Positions 33,009-41,639 of a stretch of 64,000 nt of DNA are shown piece by piece; within the stretch, counting starts at the first letter, position 1; each line of letters opens with the position of its first letter. The notes under the pieces were generated by a model that made no database searches, was not told the DNA's origin, and was given only the letters and a program-made list of their open reading frames with translations. Source of the stretch: Fermentibacter sp964564435 (GTDB lineage: Bacteria; Fermentibacterota; Fermentibacteria; Fermentibacterales; Fermentibacteraceae); NCBI GenBank assembly GCA_964564435.1, contig CAZMAT010000001.1:260110-324109 (forward strand), in the 5' to 3' direction. The translations under genes and the position numbers were made by a program.

Positions 33009-34721
33009 ATGGCGAAGGCTTCCAGGCTTCTGTCGGGGATCGCGGGGTCGGGCTGGTTCGCCCTTGCCGCCCCCGCCCTTCTCCTCGCCAGGCACGGAGC
33101 GGGGCTCGCGGAGTCGTGGAGCACGCACGCCTTCGCGACCCTGTGGCTCGTGCACCTGGCCTCCGTTCTGCTCCCGGACGGGAGGCGCCTCACGGAGAGG
33201 ATCAGGGACGACCACTGGATATCCCTGCTCCTCTGCCTGACCATCGCAGCCATGGCCTGGGCGGCCCTGGCCGGAGGCGGGCGGGACGCGGTGCTCGGGG
33301 CCCTGAGGGCAATCATACAGGTCGGGGTCAGCCTGATCTCCACCAGGATCCTCGTGCAGCGCCTCGGGGCGTTCCTCACCGACCACGTGCCGGTATGGCA
33401 GATACTGCCCATCTCCTTCGCGGCCATAATAGCGGCCGGCGCCGGCCTGCTGCTCCTGCCCGCCGCCACGGTCGACGGCGTGAGGCCGCTCGACGCCCTT
33501 TTCACGGCCACCTCCGCAGTGTGCGTGACGGGGCTCACGGTGGTGGACACGGGATCGGTCTACACCCACTTCGGACAGATCGTGATACTCGTCCTGATAC
33601 AGGTGGGCGGGCTGGGGCTGATGAGCTTCTTCGCCTTCTTCGCCCTCTTCCTCGGTCACAGCGTAGGCCTCGGGCAGAGCCTGTCGATAACGCGGGCGGT
33701 CGATGCGGAGTTCACCAGCGACGTCAAGAAGGCCATAGGCTCCATCATCGGCTGGACGGTCACGGTCGAGGCTTCCGGGGCCCTGCTCCTCTATACCGCA
33801 TGGAGGCCGGTGCTCCCGGGTCTGCACAAGGCGGAACTGGCCTGGCAGGCCGTCTTCCACTCCGTGTCGGCCTTCTGCAATGCGGGCTTCAGCCTGTTCC
33901 CGAACAACCTCGAGAGCTTCAGCGGCATGCCTTCGGTGTGCCTCATCATCTCGGGCCTGATAGTCGCTGGCGGGCTGGGCTTCGCCGTCCTGACCGGCCT
34001 GGTGACCGCCGTGCTATCCACGCTAAGGGGCAGGCGGCACAACAGGCTCGACGCCCACTCGCGGCTCGTGCTACTGGTCACCGCCATCCTCATCGCGGGG
34101 GGAACCGCCTTCGTGCTCCTGGTGGAGTGGAACGGGGCCCTGGGCGGCATGGCGCTCCCCCAGCGGGTATCCAACGCACTCCTCTGCTCCGTCACGCCGA
34201 GGACCGCCGGCTTCGACACGATCCCGATGCTCAGCCTGCATCCGGCTACGAGGCTCGCCTTCATCGCCCTCATGTTCATCGGCGCCTCGCCCGGAGGCAC
34301 CGGCGGCGGAGTGAAGACCACGACCGTCGGGCTGCTGGCGTCGGCCGGCCTCTCGCTGCTGCGGAAGAGGCCCCAGCCCGAGATGTGGCACAGGATGGTG
34401 CCCCTGCACGACCTCCAGAGGGCTGCGTTCCTCCTGTTCTCCTGCCTGCTGGTGTGTGTGGCGTCCTCCGTGCTCCTCGTCCTCTCCGAATCGGCTTCTT
34501 CACCCAGGGGCCAGGAGGATTTCGTATTCGAGGCGGTAAGCGCTTTCGGCACGGTCGGCCTCTCCACCGGGGTGACCGGCGAATTGACCGTGGCCGGCCG
34601 CTGGATAATCATTCTCACGATGTTCACGGGCAGGGTGGGGCCCTCGGTGCTGGCGGCGCTGACCGTCAGGCCCAGGACGCTCGCCTACAGGCTCCCTGAG
34701 TGCAGGATAGGGATAGGGTAG
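33009..34721 (+). CDS. trkH: Trk/Ktr-type potassium channel subunit
   Basis: A 570-residue K+ uptake protein of the TrkH/KtrB superfamily. The four P-loop segments carry the selectivity glycines: TSAVCVTGLTVVD, VSAFCNAGFSLFPN, TPRTAGFDTIPM and VSAFGTVGLSTGV. The N-terminus has extra membrane helices (about 120 residues) compared with KtrB, which also appear in this phylum-type. The start ATG at 33009 follows GGAGGGGG. The gene is followed 7 bases later by the trkA-like regulator, so the pair should form a complete gated potassium transporter. Confidence 0.92.
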   Translation: MAKASRLLSGIAGSGWFALAAPALLLARHGAGLAESWSTHAFATLWLVHLASVLLPDGRRLTERIRDDHWISLLLCLTIAAMAWAALAGGGRDAVLGALRAIIQVGVSLISTRILVQRLGAFLTDHVPVWQILPISFAAIIAAGAGLLLLPAATVDGVRPLDALFTATSAVCVTGLTVVDTGSVYTHFGQIVILVLIQVGGLGLMSFFAFFALFLGHSVGLGQSLSITRAVDAEFTSDVKKAIGSIIGWTVTVEASGALLLYTAWRPVLPGLHKAELAWQAVFHSVSAFCNAGFSLFPNNLESFSGMPSVCLIISGLIVAGGLGFAVLTGLVTAVLSTLRGRRHNRLDAHSRLVLLVTAILIAGGTAFVLLVEWNGALGGMALPQRVSNALLCSVTPRTAGFDTIPMLSLHPATRLAFIALMFIGASPGGTGGGVKTTTVGLLASAGLSLLRKRPQPEMWHRMVPLHDLQRAAFLLFSCLLVCVASSVLLVLSESASSPRGQEDFVFEAVSAFGTVGLSTGVTGELTVAGRWIIILTMFTGRVGPSVLAALTVRPRTLAYRLPECRIGIG

Positions 34722-34728
34722 GAGGGCC

Positions 34729-35397
34729 GTGCAGTCCGAACACAGGAAATTCGCGGTGCTGGGCCTGGGCAACTTCGGCTCCAGCCTGGCCAGGAACCTG
34801 GCGGACCTCGGGTCGGAGGTCGTCGCGGTCGACTCCGACGAGAGGAAGCTCGACGAGCTGGCCGACAAGGTCACGCTCGCGGTGTCCTTCGACGTCACGG
34901 ACGAGACCCTCCTCCGTGCCCACGGGATAGACAACGTCGACATAGCCATAGTCGCCATGGGCTCCGACTTCGGCGCCAGCGTGCTCGTGACCACCATCCT
35001 CAGGGACATGGGGGTCACGGTCCACTCCAGGGCCACGACCCACCGGGAGGCCAGGATTCTCCGGGCGGTCGGCGCCAGCCAGATCTACATGCCCGAGAAG
35101 GACCAGGGCGAGCGGGTCGCCCGGATGCTCCAGCACGACAACGTCGAGACATATGTGCCGCTGGCCGGCGGCATCGACTTCGTGCGGGTGAAGCCCCGCG
35201 CGTCGATGATAGGCAAGTGCATAAGGGACCTCGACATAAGGCGCGCGTTCGGGGTGAACATCGCCTACATAGGCAAGCTGGAGCCCGAGGAAGGCATGAG
35301 GACCTACAGGATCCCGCTGCCCGACGACATCATCGAGCTGGGTGACGACCTGTTCATCCTGGGCGGGCGCACCGACCTGGAGAGATTCCTGACCTGA
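34729..35397 (+). CDS. trkA: Trk/Ktr potassium uptake regulatory subunit (RCK domain)
   Basis: A 222-residue cytoplasmic gating ring subunit. The Rossmann-like RCK_N domain has VLGLGNFGSSLARNLADLG for NAD(H)/ATP binding and VVAVDSDERKLDEL; the RCK_C domain occupies the last 80 residues (VKPRASMIGKCIRDLDIRRA to DDLFILGGRTDLERFL). Start is GTG at 34729 with GGAGGG upstream. A single RCK module fits KtrA-like proteins rather than the doubled enteric TrkA. It works with the membrane subunit encoded immediately upstream. Confidence 0.92.
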   Translation: MQSEHRKFAVLGLGNFGSSLARNLADLGSEVVAVDSDERKLDELADKVTLAVSFDVTDETLLRAHGIDNVDIAIVAMGSDFGASVLVTTILRDMGVTVHSRATTHREARILRAVGASQIYMPEKDQGERVARMLQHDNVETYVPLAGGIDFVRVKPRASMIGKCIRDLDIRRAFGVNIAYIGKLEPEEGMRTYRIPLPDDIIELGDDLFILGGRTDLERFLT

Positions 35398-35434
35398 CGG
35401 TCGTATTCTTTCGCACATCGGGGGGACGGGGGCG

Positions 35435-35458
35435 CGGCAGGCCCTGCACGGGCCGCCG
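35435..35458. terminator. bidirectional terminator-like hairpin
   Basis: A GC-rich hairpin with a bulge: CGGC plus GGCCC against GGGCC plus GCCG around a small loop. It sits between the convergent trkA stop and the stop of the 35461-36405 gene. There is no T tract, so intrinsic termination is only suggested. Confidence 0.35.
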
Positions 35459-35460
35459 GG

Positions 35461-36405
35461 TCAGATCTCCAGCAGAGAAGCCAGGCCGGTGGCCTCCAGG
35501 GCCATCTTGTTCTGCCGGTTCGAGGTGATGAAGAGCTTCGAACAGGCCGCCGGGGCGGGGTGCTTCTTGCACATCGAGCCAATCAGGGTCGCGAACACCT
35601 TCGGGATCCTCTCGGCCTCGGAGGGCTGGGCCTGGAGGGACAGACCCTCCTCGGTGGAATAGACAAAGGATGCCAGGCACACCTCCTTGTCCTTCAGGGT
35701 CTTGAAGACGTTCATCGCGATGTTGGAGCACTCCGGCCAGGTGGGGATCGCAGCCTCGAGCCAGGTGTTGAACGCCCCGACCAGGAGCTGGGCTTCGGAT
35801 ATGCCCACGGCGGCCAGGTCGCCGGTGGCTCCGGGGAAGAGGTCCGCGGTGGTCTCCGGGGGGAGCTGCCCGGTCAGGTAGGTGAGGATGTCCCTGCCCT
35901 TCATGGAGACTCCGGCGCCCCAGGCCACCTGGAGCTTCCCGCCCTCCACCGGGACGAGCGTCGACAGGCTCCCGGCCCTTATCCTGAGCAGGCCCGAATC
36001 CTCGGTTCGGCGCAGGGCCTTCAGGACCTCCATCAGGTCGCCCCTGTCGTTCTCCAGGTCCTGCAGGACCGGTTCTTCGGAGCAGCACCTCACCAGGGAG
36101 GGCAGGGAGCCCTCCTCCACGAACCTGTAGGTGAGTGTCAGCTCCCTCTTGTCGCGCCTGAGCCAGTTGATGAACGCAGTGACGCTGGGGCCCGAGTAGC
36201 CGATTATCGTGTAGGGCCTGCCTCTGCGGAGTATCATGTAGGCGAGGGGTTCGTCGGCGTCTATCTGCCAGTAGCCGTCTCCGGCGAAGTTCCTGTCCTC
36301 GAGGGCGCCCTTCACGAGTTCGTCGAGATTGATGAACTGGAGGGGGACACGCTCCAGGAAGGTCCTGGAATACGGCAGCGCCTCCCTCGCCAGCGGCCCG
36401 CTCAT
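35461..36405 (-). CDS. uncharacterised cytoplasmic protein
   Basis: A 314-residue protein without signal peptide or membrane helix. No family is recognised. It has an alternating alpha/beta pattern with a central hydrophobic block (GYSGPSVTAFINWLRRDKRELTL) and a C-terminal section (SNIAMNVFKTLKDKEVCLAS to MALEATGLASLLEI) that has a slightly roadblock/LC7-like rhythm, but this is a guess. The ATG at 36405 overlaps the lepB stop (ATGA); the larger frame to 36474 is a shadow. Co-transcribed with signal peptidase I. Confidence 0.6.
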   Translation of the reverse strand: MSGPLAREALPYSRTFLERVPLQFINLDELVKGALEDRNFAGDGYWQIDADEPLAYMILRRGRPYTIIGYSGPSVTAFINWLRRDKRELTLTYRFVEEGSLPSLVRCCSEEPVLQDLENDRGDLMEVLKALRRTEDSGLLRIRAGSLSTLVPVEGGKLQVAWGAGVSMKGRDILTYLTGQLPPETTADLFPGATGDLAAVGISEAQLLVGAFNTWLEAAIPTWPECSNIAMNVFKTLKDKEVCLASFVYSTEEGLSLQAQPSEAERIPKVFATLIGSMCKKHPAPAACSKLFITSNRQNKMALEATGLASLLEI

Positions 36406-37124
36406 CTCACCAGCCGTGCGATCCGCCCCAGGAGGGGCAGCCCGTCGCCGGGGACCCACGACCAGTAGATGCACATCGCCTCGCCCTTGACCAGGTCCTG
36501 GTCGAGGGGGCCCCAGACCCTGCTGTCGCTGGAGTTGTCCCTGTTGTCACCCATCATGAAGACGTGCCCGGGCGGGACTATGTAGGAATCCCATTCGCGC
36601 GTCGCTCCGCGTGCGATATCCTCGAAGGCGAGGTCGGGCACCCTCCCGCGCAGGGAGGGGATGCATGCAGGCCAGGCGATGTCGAGAGGATTTGGCGAGA
36701 ACCTGTCCTGGAACTGGACGGGGAAGGCGGACGGCTCGCCGTTCACGAACAGGGTGTCGTTCCTGACGCTCACGGTGTCGCCTGCGAGCGCCACGGTGCG
36801 CTTGATGAAATCCCGGTTCATGTCCGCGGGATACCTGAAGACCAGGATGTCTCCCCTCTCGATCGTGCCCAGGGCCGGCATCAGCAGGCCCTGTTCGCCT
36901 CCCCTGAAGGAGTGCAGGGGAGGTTCCAGCCTGTCGGTCCAGGGTATGCGCTGCCCCTTGGCGGCCTTGAGGACCAGGATGTGGTCGCCCACCAGGAGGG
37001 TGCCCTCCATGCTGGGCGACGGGATCCGGAAGCTCTCTACGACGTAGGGCCTCAGGAAGCCGAAGAAAATGATCAGCGCAAGAGCAAGCTGCAGAAACCA
37101 GTCCAGCACCTTCGCCCTCGTCAC
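36402..37124 (-). CDS. lepB: signal peptidase I
   Basis: Removes signal peptides from exported proteins. Starting at the GTG at 37124 (GGAGGT four bases upstream) the protein has 240 residues: a single membrane helix at residues 9-24 (FLQLALALIIFFGFL), the nucleophile in RIPSPSMEGTLLVGD (Ser at about 38), a Lys in DFIKRTVALAGD (box D), and MGDNRDNSSDSRVWG (box E). Longer open frames start inside the upstream repeat block and are rejected. The next gene downstream overlaps by ATGA. Unlike the S26 peptidase at 9794-10381 it uses the Ser/Lys dyad and is anchored. Confidence 0.93.
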   Translation of the reverse strand: MTRAKVLDWFLQLALALIIFFGFLRPYVVESFRIPSPSMEGTLLVGDHILVLKAAKGQRIPWTDRLEPPLHSFRGGEQGLLMPALGTIERGDILVFRYPADMNRDFIKRTVALAGDTVSVRNDTLFVNGEPSAFPVQFQDRFSPNPLDIAWPACIPSLRGRVPDLAFEDIARGATREWDSYIVPPGHVFMMGDNRDNSSDSRVWGPLDQDLVKGEAMCIYWSWVPGDGLPLLGRIARLVR

Positions 37125-37154
37125 GGGGACCTCCGGTATCGTTGGGATGGTCAA

Positions 37155-37184
37155 TGAATAGGGTTCGGGTGCTCTGTGCGTCAA
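37155..37184 (-). promoter_or_regulatory. putative promoter of lepB
   Basis: Reading the minus strand: TTGACG (37184-37179), 18 bases, TATTCA (37160-37155), upstream of the GTG at 37124. The -35 partly abuts the first palindrome of the repeat block. Found by eye; the -10 matches four of six consensus bases. Confidence 0.4.
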
Positions 37185-37187
37185 CAC

Positions 37188-37221
37188 GTCGAAGTGTTCC
37201 GGCTTGCCGGAACACTTCGAC
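37188..37221. repeat. 16-bp perfect palindrome with 2-base loop
   Basis: GTCGAAGTGTTCCGGC (37188-37203) and its exact reverse complement (37206-37221) enclose two T residues. It is a 34-base near-perfect cruciform in the gap between lepB and mscS. The right arm recurs in the downstream repeat copy at 37324-37341. Confidence 0.85.
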
Positions 37222-37371
37222 ACATCGATGATGCAGGGCGAAGCCACTCATCATCGATCAGTCGAACCTCGTCAAACGTCGATGAGGCACTTCTCATCGA
37301 CAATCTGACGAGGACCCTGGGCCTGCCGGAACACTTCGACAAGTCGATGATGTGCGGCGGAGCCGCATATC
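37205..37371. repeat. 119-base-spaced direct repeat block with nested hairpins
   Basis: Two copies about 48 bases long begin TGCCGGAACACTTCGACA (37205-37222 and 37324-37341) and continue with a shared TCGATGATG; the spacing is exactly 119 bases. Between and inside them lie further hairpins: ATCGATGATG/CATCATCGAT (37224-37258), a nested pair CCTCGTCA/TGACGAGG around GTCGATGAG/CTCATCGAC (37267-37313), and TGCGGC/GCCGCA (37353-37367). No protein-coding ORF is convincing. This fills the otherwise empty 325-base stretch between lepB and mscS. Confidence 0.75.
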
Positions 37372-37398
37372 ACAGACACCCCGTATCCCGGGGCATTA

Positions 37399-37425
37399 TT
37401 GACAAATGGTGAACACCGGCACAAT
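37399..37425 (+). promoter_or_regulatory. putative promoter of mscS
   Basis: TTGACA (37399-37404) is followed after about 15 bases by CACAAT (37420-37425), 25 bases before the preferred mscS start at 37450. It sits at the downstream edge of the repeat block. The -10 is a partial match. Confidence 0.45.
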
Positions 37426-37449
37426 CATGCGCCCGGAGGGATGCCCTGC

Positions 37450-38505
37450 ATGTCGGAGTTCTTCGAGGCTCTGTATACTTTCGCCCCCGGCGGGGTGCCG
37501 GTGGGAAGGATCGCCATAGCGCTGGCGGTGGTCGCTGCCGCCTTCGCGCTCTCCGCGATCGCCAGAGCGGTCCTCGGCAGGCTGTCGAAGAGGCTCTCCG
37601 GCATGCCGTCTAGGCTTCTGGCGAAACTCCGCAGACCCGTCGGATTCCTCGTCCTCCTGCTCTGCTGCTACGCCGCCGCCAGGACCCTGCCCGTCTCGGA
37701 AGGGGTGGTCACCGTCCTGGACAAGATCCTGCTGGTCGGGTCGACCGGTGCGGTGGTCTGGGTGCTCGTGTGCATCACGGACTGCGTGGCCGAGGGCCTG
37801 GCGGTTTCGGCGAAGGCCAGCGACTCCCGGTTCGACGACCAGATGCTGCCCATACTCCGGAACACGGCCAGGGTGCTGGTCTTCGTGCTCGGGGTGGTGT
37901 TCGTCATACAGGCCTTCGGCTACCCCGTAGGGGGCATCGTCGCCGGCCTCGGGATAGGCGGCATGGCGGTCGCCCTGGCCGCCCAGGACACCCTCGGCGG
38001 CATCTTCGCCTCCATCGCCATCTTCCTCGAGAAGCCCTTCATGGTGGGCGACTACGTCGAACTGCAGGGGGTCCAGGGGACGGTGTCCGACGTGGGCATC
38101 AGGTCCACCAGGATAAGGACGGTCGAGAGAACCCTCGTGACGGTGCCCAACCGCAAGATAGTCGAGAACGTGGTCGACAACTGGGCGGGCAGGGACTCGA
38201 GGCGGACGCTGATGTCCTTCGGCCTCACGTACGACACCTCGCTGACGGCGCTCGAAGGCTTCCTCGAGAAGCTGCGAGGGGAGCTGCGCGGAGATCCGGA
38301 AGTCGAGCCGGATTCATGGTCGGTCCATTTCAGAGGCTTCGGCGAATCCTCACTCGAAGTCGAGGTCCTGATGTTCCTGAAGACGGCCGATTACCGGCAA
38401 TGGCTCTCCATGCGCGAACGGAAGGGCCTGATGATCATGAGGGAGGTCGAGGAGGCGGGCCTCTCCTTCGCCTTCCCCACACGCACGGTGCGCATCGAGC
38501 GATGA
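37450..38505 (+). CDS. mscS: small-conductance mechanosensitive channel
   Basis: A 351-residue MscS-family channel. An N-terminal helix, three membrane segments and the pore-lining helix with glycine-rich GGIVAGLGIGGMAVALAAQD are followed by the beta domain (KPFMVGDYVELQGVQGTVSDVGIRST) and an alpha/beta cytoplasmic cage. The ATG at 37450 is preferred because GGAGGG lies 9 bases upstream; an earlier ATG at 37441 is adjacent to it. The stop overlaps the radC start (ATGA). It relieves turgor during osmotic downshift. Confidence 0.92.
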   Translation: MSEFFEALYTFAPGGVPVGRIAIALAVVAAAFALSAIARAVLGRLSKRLSGMPSRLLAKLRRPVGFLVLLLCCYAAARTLPVSEGVVTVLDKILLVGSTGAVVWVLVCITDCVAEGLAVSAKASDSRFDDQMLPILRNTARVLVFVLGVVFVIQAFGYPVGGIVAGLGIGGMAVALAAQDTLGGIFASIAIFLEKPFMVGDYVELQGVQGTVSDVGIRSTRIRTVERTLVTVPNRKIVENVVDNWAGRDSRRTLMSFGLTYDTSLTALEGFLEKLRGELRGDPEVEPDSWSVHFRGFGESSLEVEVLMFLKTADYRQWLSMRERKGLMIMREVEEAGLSFAFPTRTVRIER

Positions 38506-39185
38506 CCGGGAACGCTGACGGCCACCGGCAGCGCCTGCGGGAGAGGTTCCTCGAGTCGGGAGGCAGGGGTTTCTCCGACCGTGACGTGCTGGAGCTGCTC
38601 CTCACCTTCGCCCGTCCGAGGATGGACGTCCGGGAGGAGGCTGCCGGCCTGCTCGAGCGTTTCGGCAGTCTCGACGGCGTGTTCAGGCAGTCCCCCGACA
38701 TGCTGATGACTTCCCAGGGCATCGGGCCGGCGGCGGCCATCCTCCTCTCGATGGTCACGCTCGCATCCCAGCGTGCCGCCAGGCCGGCGCAGCACGAGTG
38801 CATCCTCGACAGCGTCGAGAAGGTGAAGGCCTACCTGGCGGCCAGGCTGGGCCCCCAGCGCAGGGAGAGGCTGGTTGCCCTCCTGCTCGATTCCAGCGGA
38901 AAGCTCCTCGGCGAGAGGGACATCGAGATGGGCACCGTGGACAGGGCATCGGTGCACCCGAGGAACCTGGTGGAGAAGGTAATAGCCCTGAACGCCACTT
39001 CGGTCATCCTGGTGCACAACCATCCCGGCGGCAGGGCCGAGGCCAGCCGCGAGGACAGGGCCCTGACGGCGAGGCTCTCCGAACTGGGCAGGAGCCTCGG
39101 GTTCCGGGTGCTCGACCACTTCATCGTCGCGGGCACGGAGGTCCTGAGCTTCAGGGAGAGCGGTCTCATGACGGGGGCGGACTGA
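38502..39185 (+). CDS. radC: RadC/JAB-domain protein
   Basis: A 227-residue RadC-family protein. Residues 1-75 hold a helix-hairpin-helix-like part (RDVLELLLTFARPRMDV, SQGIGPAAAILL). The second half is a JAB/MPN metal-binding domain with HNHPGG (about residue 170) and SREDRALTARL. The family was long linked to DNA repair without proof; some members act in mobile elements. Overlaps the mscS stop by ATGA, and the next gene begins at its stop (TGATG). Confidence 0.88.
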   Translation: MTGNADGHRQRLRERFLESGGRGFSDRDVLELLLTFARPRMDVREEAAGLLERFGSLDGVFRQSPDMLMTSQGIGPAAAILLSMVTLASQRAARPAQHECILDSVEKVKAYLAARLGPQRRERLVALLLDSSGKLLGERDIEMGTVDRASVHPRNLVEKVIALNATSVILVHNHPGGRAEASREDRALTARLSELGRSLGFRVLDHFIVAGTEVLSFRESGLMTGAD

Positions 39186-39874
39186 TGCAGGCGATCGCGG
39201 GGCTGGTCCTCGCTTCCGCCCTTTCCAGGCCGGGGCTCCCCTACTTCTCGGCCGACGGGGCCGGCACCAGGTCGGTATCGCTCTCGGCCCGCGTCGTGCT
39301 CGAGGTGGTATCGGCCGATTCGTCATGGTCAGGCGGCGGGGAGAGCCACTGCTACTCGGTGGACGGCCTGCGGATGGTGTCGGAGGCAGGGGCGGACACG
39401 ATAGCCTGGATAGCCGATCTCCCGGCACAGGCTCTCGCATCGGCCAGGGCCGCGGGATCGACCGAGTCGGAGGAGACCCGCACGCTCCGCATCCTCGCGT
39501 GCACCGAGTCGTACATCGGCGGCAGGATCACCGTCAGGTCCGACAGGGACGGGAGGCTGACCTCGTCCTACGAGGCTCTCAGGACCTGGCTGCTCTCGGG
39601 CGTGCCGCTCGACCTTGAATCCGTGGTCCAGATCGACTCGGTCTTCACCGAGGAGCTCAGGGCCGCGCTCGACGCTCCATCGTCCGCCGACCTGGACATC
39701 TGGCTCTGGTCGAGGGGCCACTGGCTCGACCCGCAGAGCTTCGTGATCTGGATGGACGACGGGAGCCCGCTGCTGCGCATCGGGCTCCCGTCCTGGACCG
39801 GTTCGGACTCCATGCTGATCGTGGAACTGGATCTCGCAAGGCTGAACACGGCCCACGGGGCCATGCTCGACTAG
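39185..39874 (+). CDS. secreted protein of unknown function
   Basis: A 229-residue protein with a signal peptide (MQAIAGLVLASALSRPG) and a beta-rich mature part (SVSLSARVVLEVVSADSSWSG). No motif is recognised; Trp and Asp pairs are common (DLDIWLWSRGHWLD). The start TGATG overlaps the radC stop by one base. It ends 6 bases before the convergent leuD. Only a secreted location can be supported. Confidence 0.55.
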   Translation: MQAIAGLVLASALSRPGLPYFSADGAGTRSVSLSARVVLEVVSADSSWSGGGESHCYSVDGLRMVSEAGADTIAWIADLPAQALASARAAGSTESEETRTLRILACTESYIGGRITVRSDRDGRLTSSYEALRTWLLSGVPLDLESVVQIDSVFTEELRAALDAPSSADLDIWLWSRGHWLDPQSFVIWMDDGSPLLRIGLPSWTGSDSMLIVELDLARLNTAHGAMLD

Positions 39875-39880
39875 CCCGGC

Positions 39881-40402
39881 CTACTCCCCCCTGGCGTACT
39901 CGAACAGCCCGCCCGACAAGTAGATGTCCCTCGCCACGCCGCTCAGCGGCCTGCCCTGGAACGGCCCCCCGGCGCCCTCCACCAGGCCGGTGCCGAGGTC
40001 CACGGTGACTTCCGAGAGGTGGTCGAACACACCTTCGGGGAGGCCCGGAAGCTCCACTAGGGGCAGCGCGCTGTTGATGCCGTTCCTCTTGTAGATCGCG
40101 CCGAACGACCTGGCCAGAACCGCCTGCACGCCGAGGGCCTTGAAGCAGTCGACGGCATGCTGCCTCGAGCTCCCGGAGCCGAAGTTGTCGCCGGCGAGGA
40201 CCATGTCACCAGGAGCAGCCTTCGCGGCGAAATCCTCGAAGCCCTTGAGGTTGCCGAACGCGAACTGGCCCATCTTCGACACGTCGGTGACGGCGAGATG
40301 GGCGTTGTGGTAGATCATGTCGGTGTCGATGTCACCGATGAGAGCGCCGTCGCGCTGGAGCACCCACAGGCGCCCGGTGAGCCTGGTCGGACGATCACCC
40401 AT
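39881..40402 (-). CDS. leuD: 3-isopropylmalate dehydratase small subunit
   Basis: A 173-residue small (swivel) subunit of the LeuCD/aconitase-like isomerase. The signature GDNFGSGSSRQHAVDCFKALG and RSFGAIYKRNGIN are present, as is IDTDMIYHNAHLA. With LeuC it interconverts 3- and 2-isopropylmalate in leucine synthesis; the homologous homoaconitase pair is a possible alternative. ATG at 40402 follows the leuC stop by a single base. No leuA or leuB is nearby. Confidence 0.9.
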   Translation of the reverse strand: MGDRPTRLTGRLWVLQRDGALIGDIDTDMIYHNAHLAVTDVSKMGQFAFGNLKGFEDFAAKAAPGDMVLAGDNFGSGSSRQHAVDCFKALGVQAVLARSFGAIYKRNGINSALPLVELPGLPEGVFDHLSEVTVDLGTGLVEGAGGPFQGRPLSGVARDIYLSGGLFEYARGE

Positions 40403-40403
40403 C

Positions 40404-41639
40404 TCAGTTACCCCCGAGTTCGCCGACGGACGCTATCCGGCCCAGAACGGCGGACGCCACCGCGGTGCCCACGCCGGCCAGGTACGTGTCCCCGGCCCCC
40501 TGCTTGCCGGTGAAGTTGCGGTTCGACGTGCTCACCTGGATCTCGCCCCTGCCGGTCATCCCGATCTGGCCCGAGGCGCACCCGCCGCAGCCAGGGTTGC
40601 TTATGATCCCGCCGGCCTCGAAGATGTCGGAGATCATCCCCTCCTCCATCATCGTCCTCCATACGGCCCTGGTCGCGGGGACGACCTTCAGCATGACGCC
40701 GGGGGCCACCTTCCTGCCCTTGAGGAGCTTCGCGGCGAGCCTCATGTCGTCGAGGGTGCCGTTCGTGCAGCTCCCGATGAAGGCGCCGTCGATCCGCACG
40801 TCCTGGAACTGGTCTGCGGGATGGACGTTGTTGGGGTTGGGCGGGGCGGCCACGAGAGGCTTCAGGCCCTCGATCGAGAGCATGTACTCCTTCTCGTAGA
40901 CCGCGTCGAAATCGGCATAGACCGCCTCCGCCTCGGTCATCCCGAAGAAGCCCAGGACGCTGGGATTCGGCGGCAGGAGGATCGTCACGGCGCCCATCTC
41001 GGTGGCCAGGCTCGCGAGCGTGATGCAGTCCGAGAGCGAAGCCGCCTCGAGCCAGGGGCCGGTCACCTCGACGGACTTCCCGAGGAGCTCGTGGTGGTTG
41101 AACCTGCCGAGCATGGACAGCGCCACGTCCTTGGCCTCGGCGCCGGGCGACGGCATGCCCTCGAGCACGACCTTCACGGAATGCGGGACCTCGAACCAGA
41201 CCTTCCCGGAAACGAACGAGAAGGCGATGTCCACGTCTCCCATGCCCTGCCCGAAGGCGCCTATGGCTCCCATGATGTTGAGGTGGCTGTCGGTGCCCAC
41301 GGTGGTGGAGCCCGGCCTTGCGATCCTGTTCTCTATCACTACGTGGGAGCCGATCCCGGCATCGACGTCGAAGACCTTCAGGCCGTGCTTCCTCGCGAAG
41401 TTGCGGATCGTCTGCTGGTTGTCGGCGTAGGGGATCGTGTTGGCCGGCACGTTGCAGTCGAAGGTGAAGAAGGTCTTCGAAGGATCGGCGACCGGCCTGG
41501 CCCCGCCGTTCTTCTCCACGTTCGCGACGACGCTCGCTCCGGCGAAATCCCTCGCGGTCCTGCTGTCGATCCCGATCCAGACCTCGTCGCCGGGCCGGCA
41601 GTCCCCGGCGCCGTGGGCTGAGAGGATCTTCTCGATCAT
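40404..41639 (-). CDS. leuC: 3-isopropylmalate dehydratase large subunit
   Basis: A 411-residue large subunit with the [4Fe-4S] ligands in GSCTNGTLDDMRLAA and in GCGGCASGQIGM, and aconitase-type substrate motifs (TVGTDSHLNIMGAIG). The ATG at 41639 overlaps the phosphoesterase stop (ATGA); upstream starts to 41675 are less likely. With leuD directly downstream it forms the isomerase. Homoaconitase is the main alternative identity. It is translationally linked to a run of unrelated genes rather than to other leucine genes. Confidence 0.9.
   Translation of the reverse strand: MIEKILSAHGAGDCRPGDEVWIGIDSRTARDFAGASVVANVEKNGGARPVADPSKTFFTFDCNVPANTIPYADNQQTIRNFARKHGLKVFDVDAGIGSHVVIENRIARPGSTTVGTDSHLNIMGAIGAFGQGMGDVDIAFSFVSGKVWFEVPHSVKVVLEGMPSPGAEAKDVALSMLGRFNHHELLGKSVEVTGPWLEAASLSDCITLASLATEMGAVTILLPPNPSVLGFFGMTEAEAVYADFDAVYEKEYMLSIEGLKPLVAAPPNPNNVHPADQFQDVRIDGAFIGSCTNGTLDDMRLAAKLLKGRKVAPGVMLKVVPATRAVWRTMMEEGMISDIFEAGGIISNPGCGGCASGQIGMTGRGEIQVSTSNRNFTGKQGAGDTYLAGVGTAVASAVLGRIASVGELGGN

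Noticed and set aside
37188..37371. CRISPR array
   Set aside because: Only two imperfect direct copies at 119-base spacing and no regular repeat-spacer unit or cas genes.
37176..37412. 78-codon frame across the intergenic repeat block
   Set aside because: It is made from the palindromes, has no ribosome site and no homology-like features.
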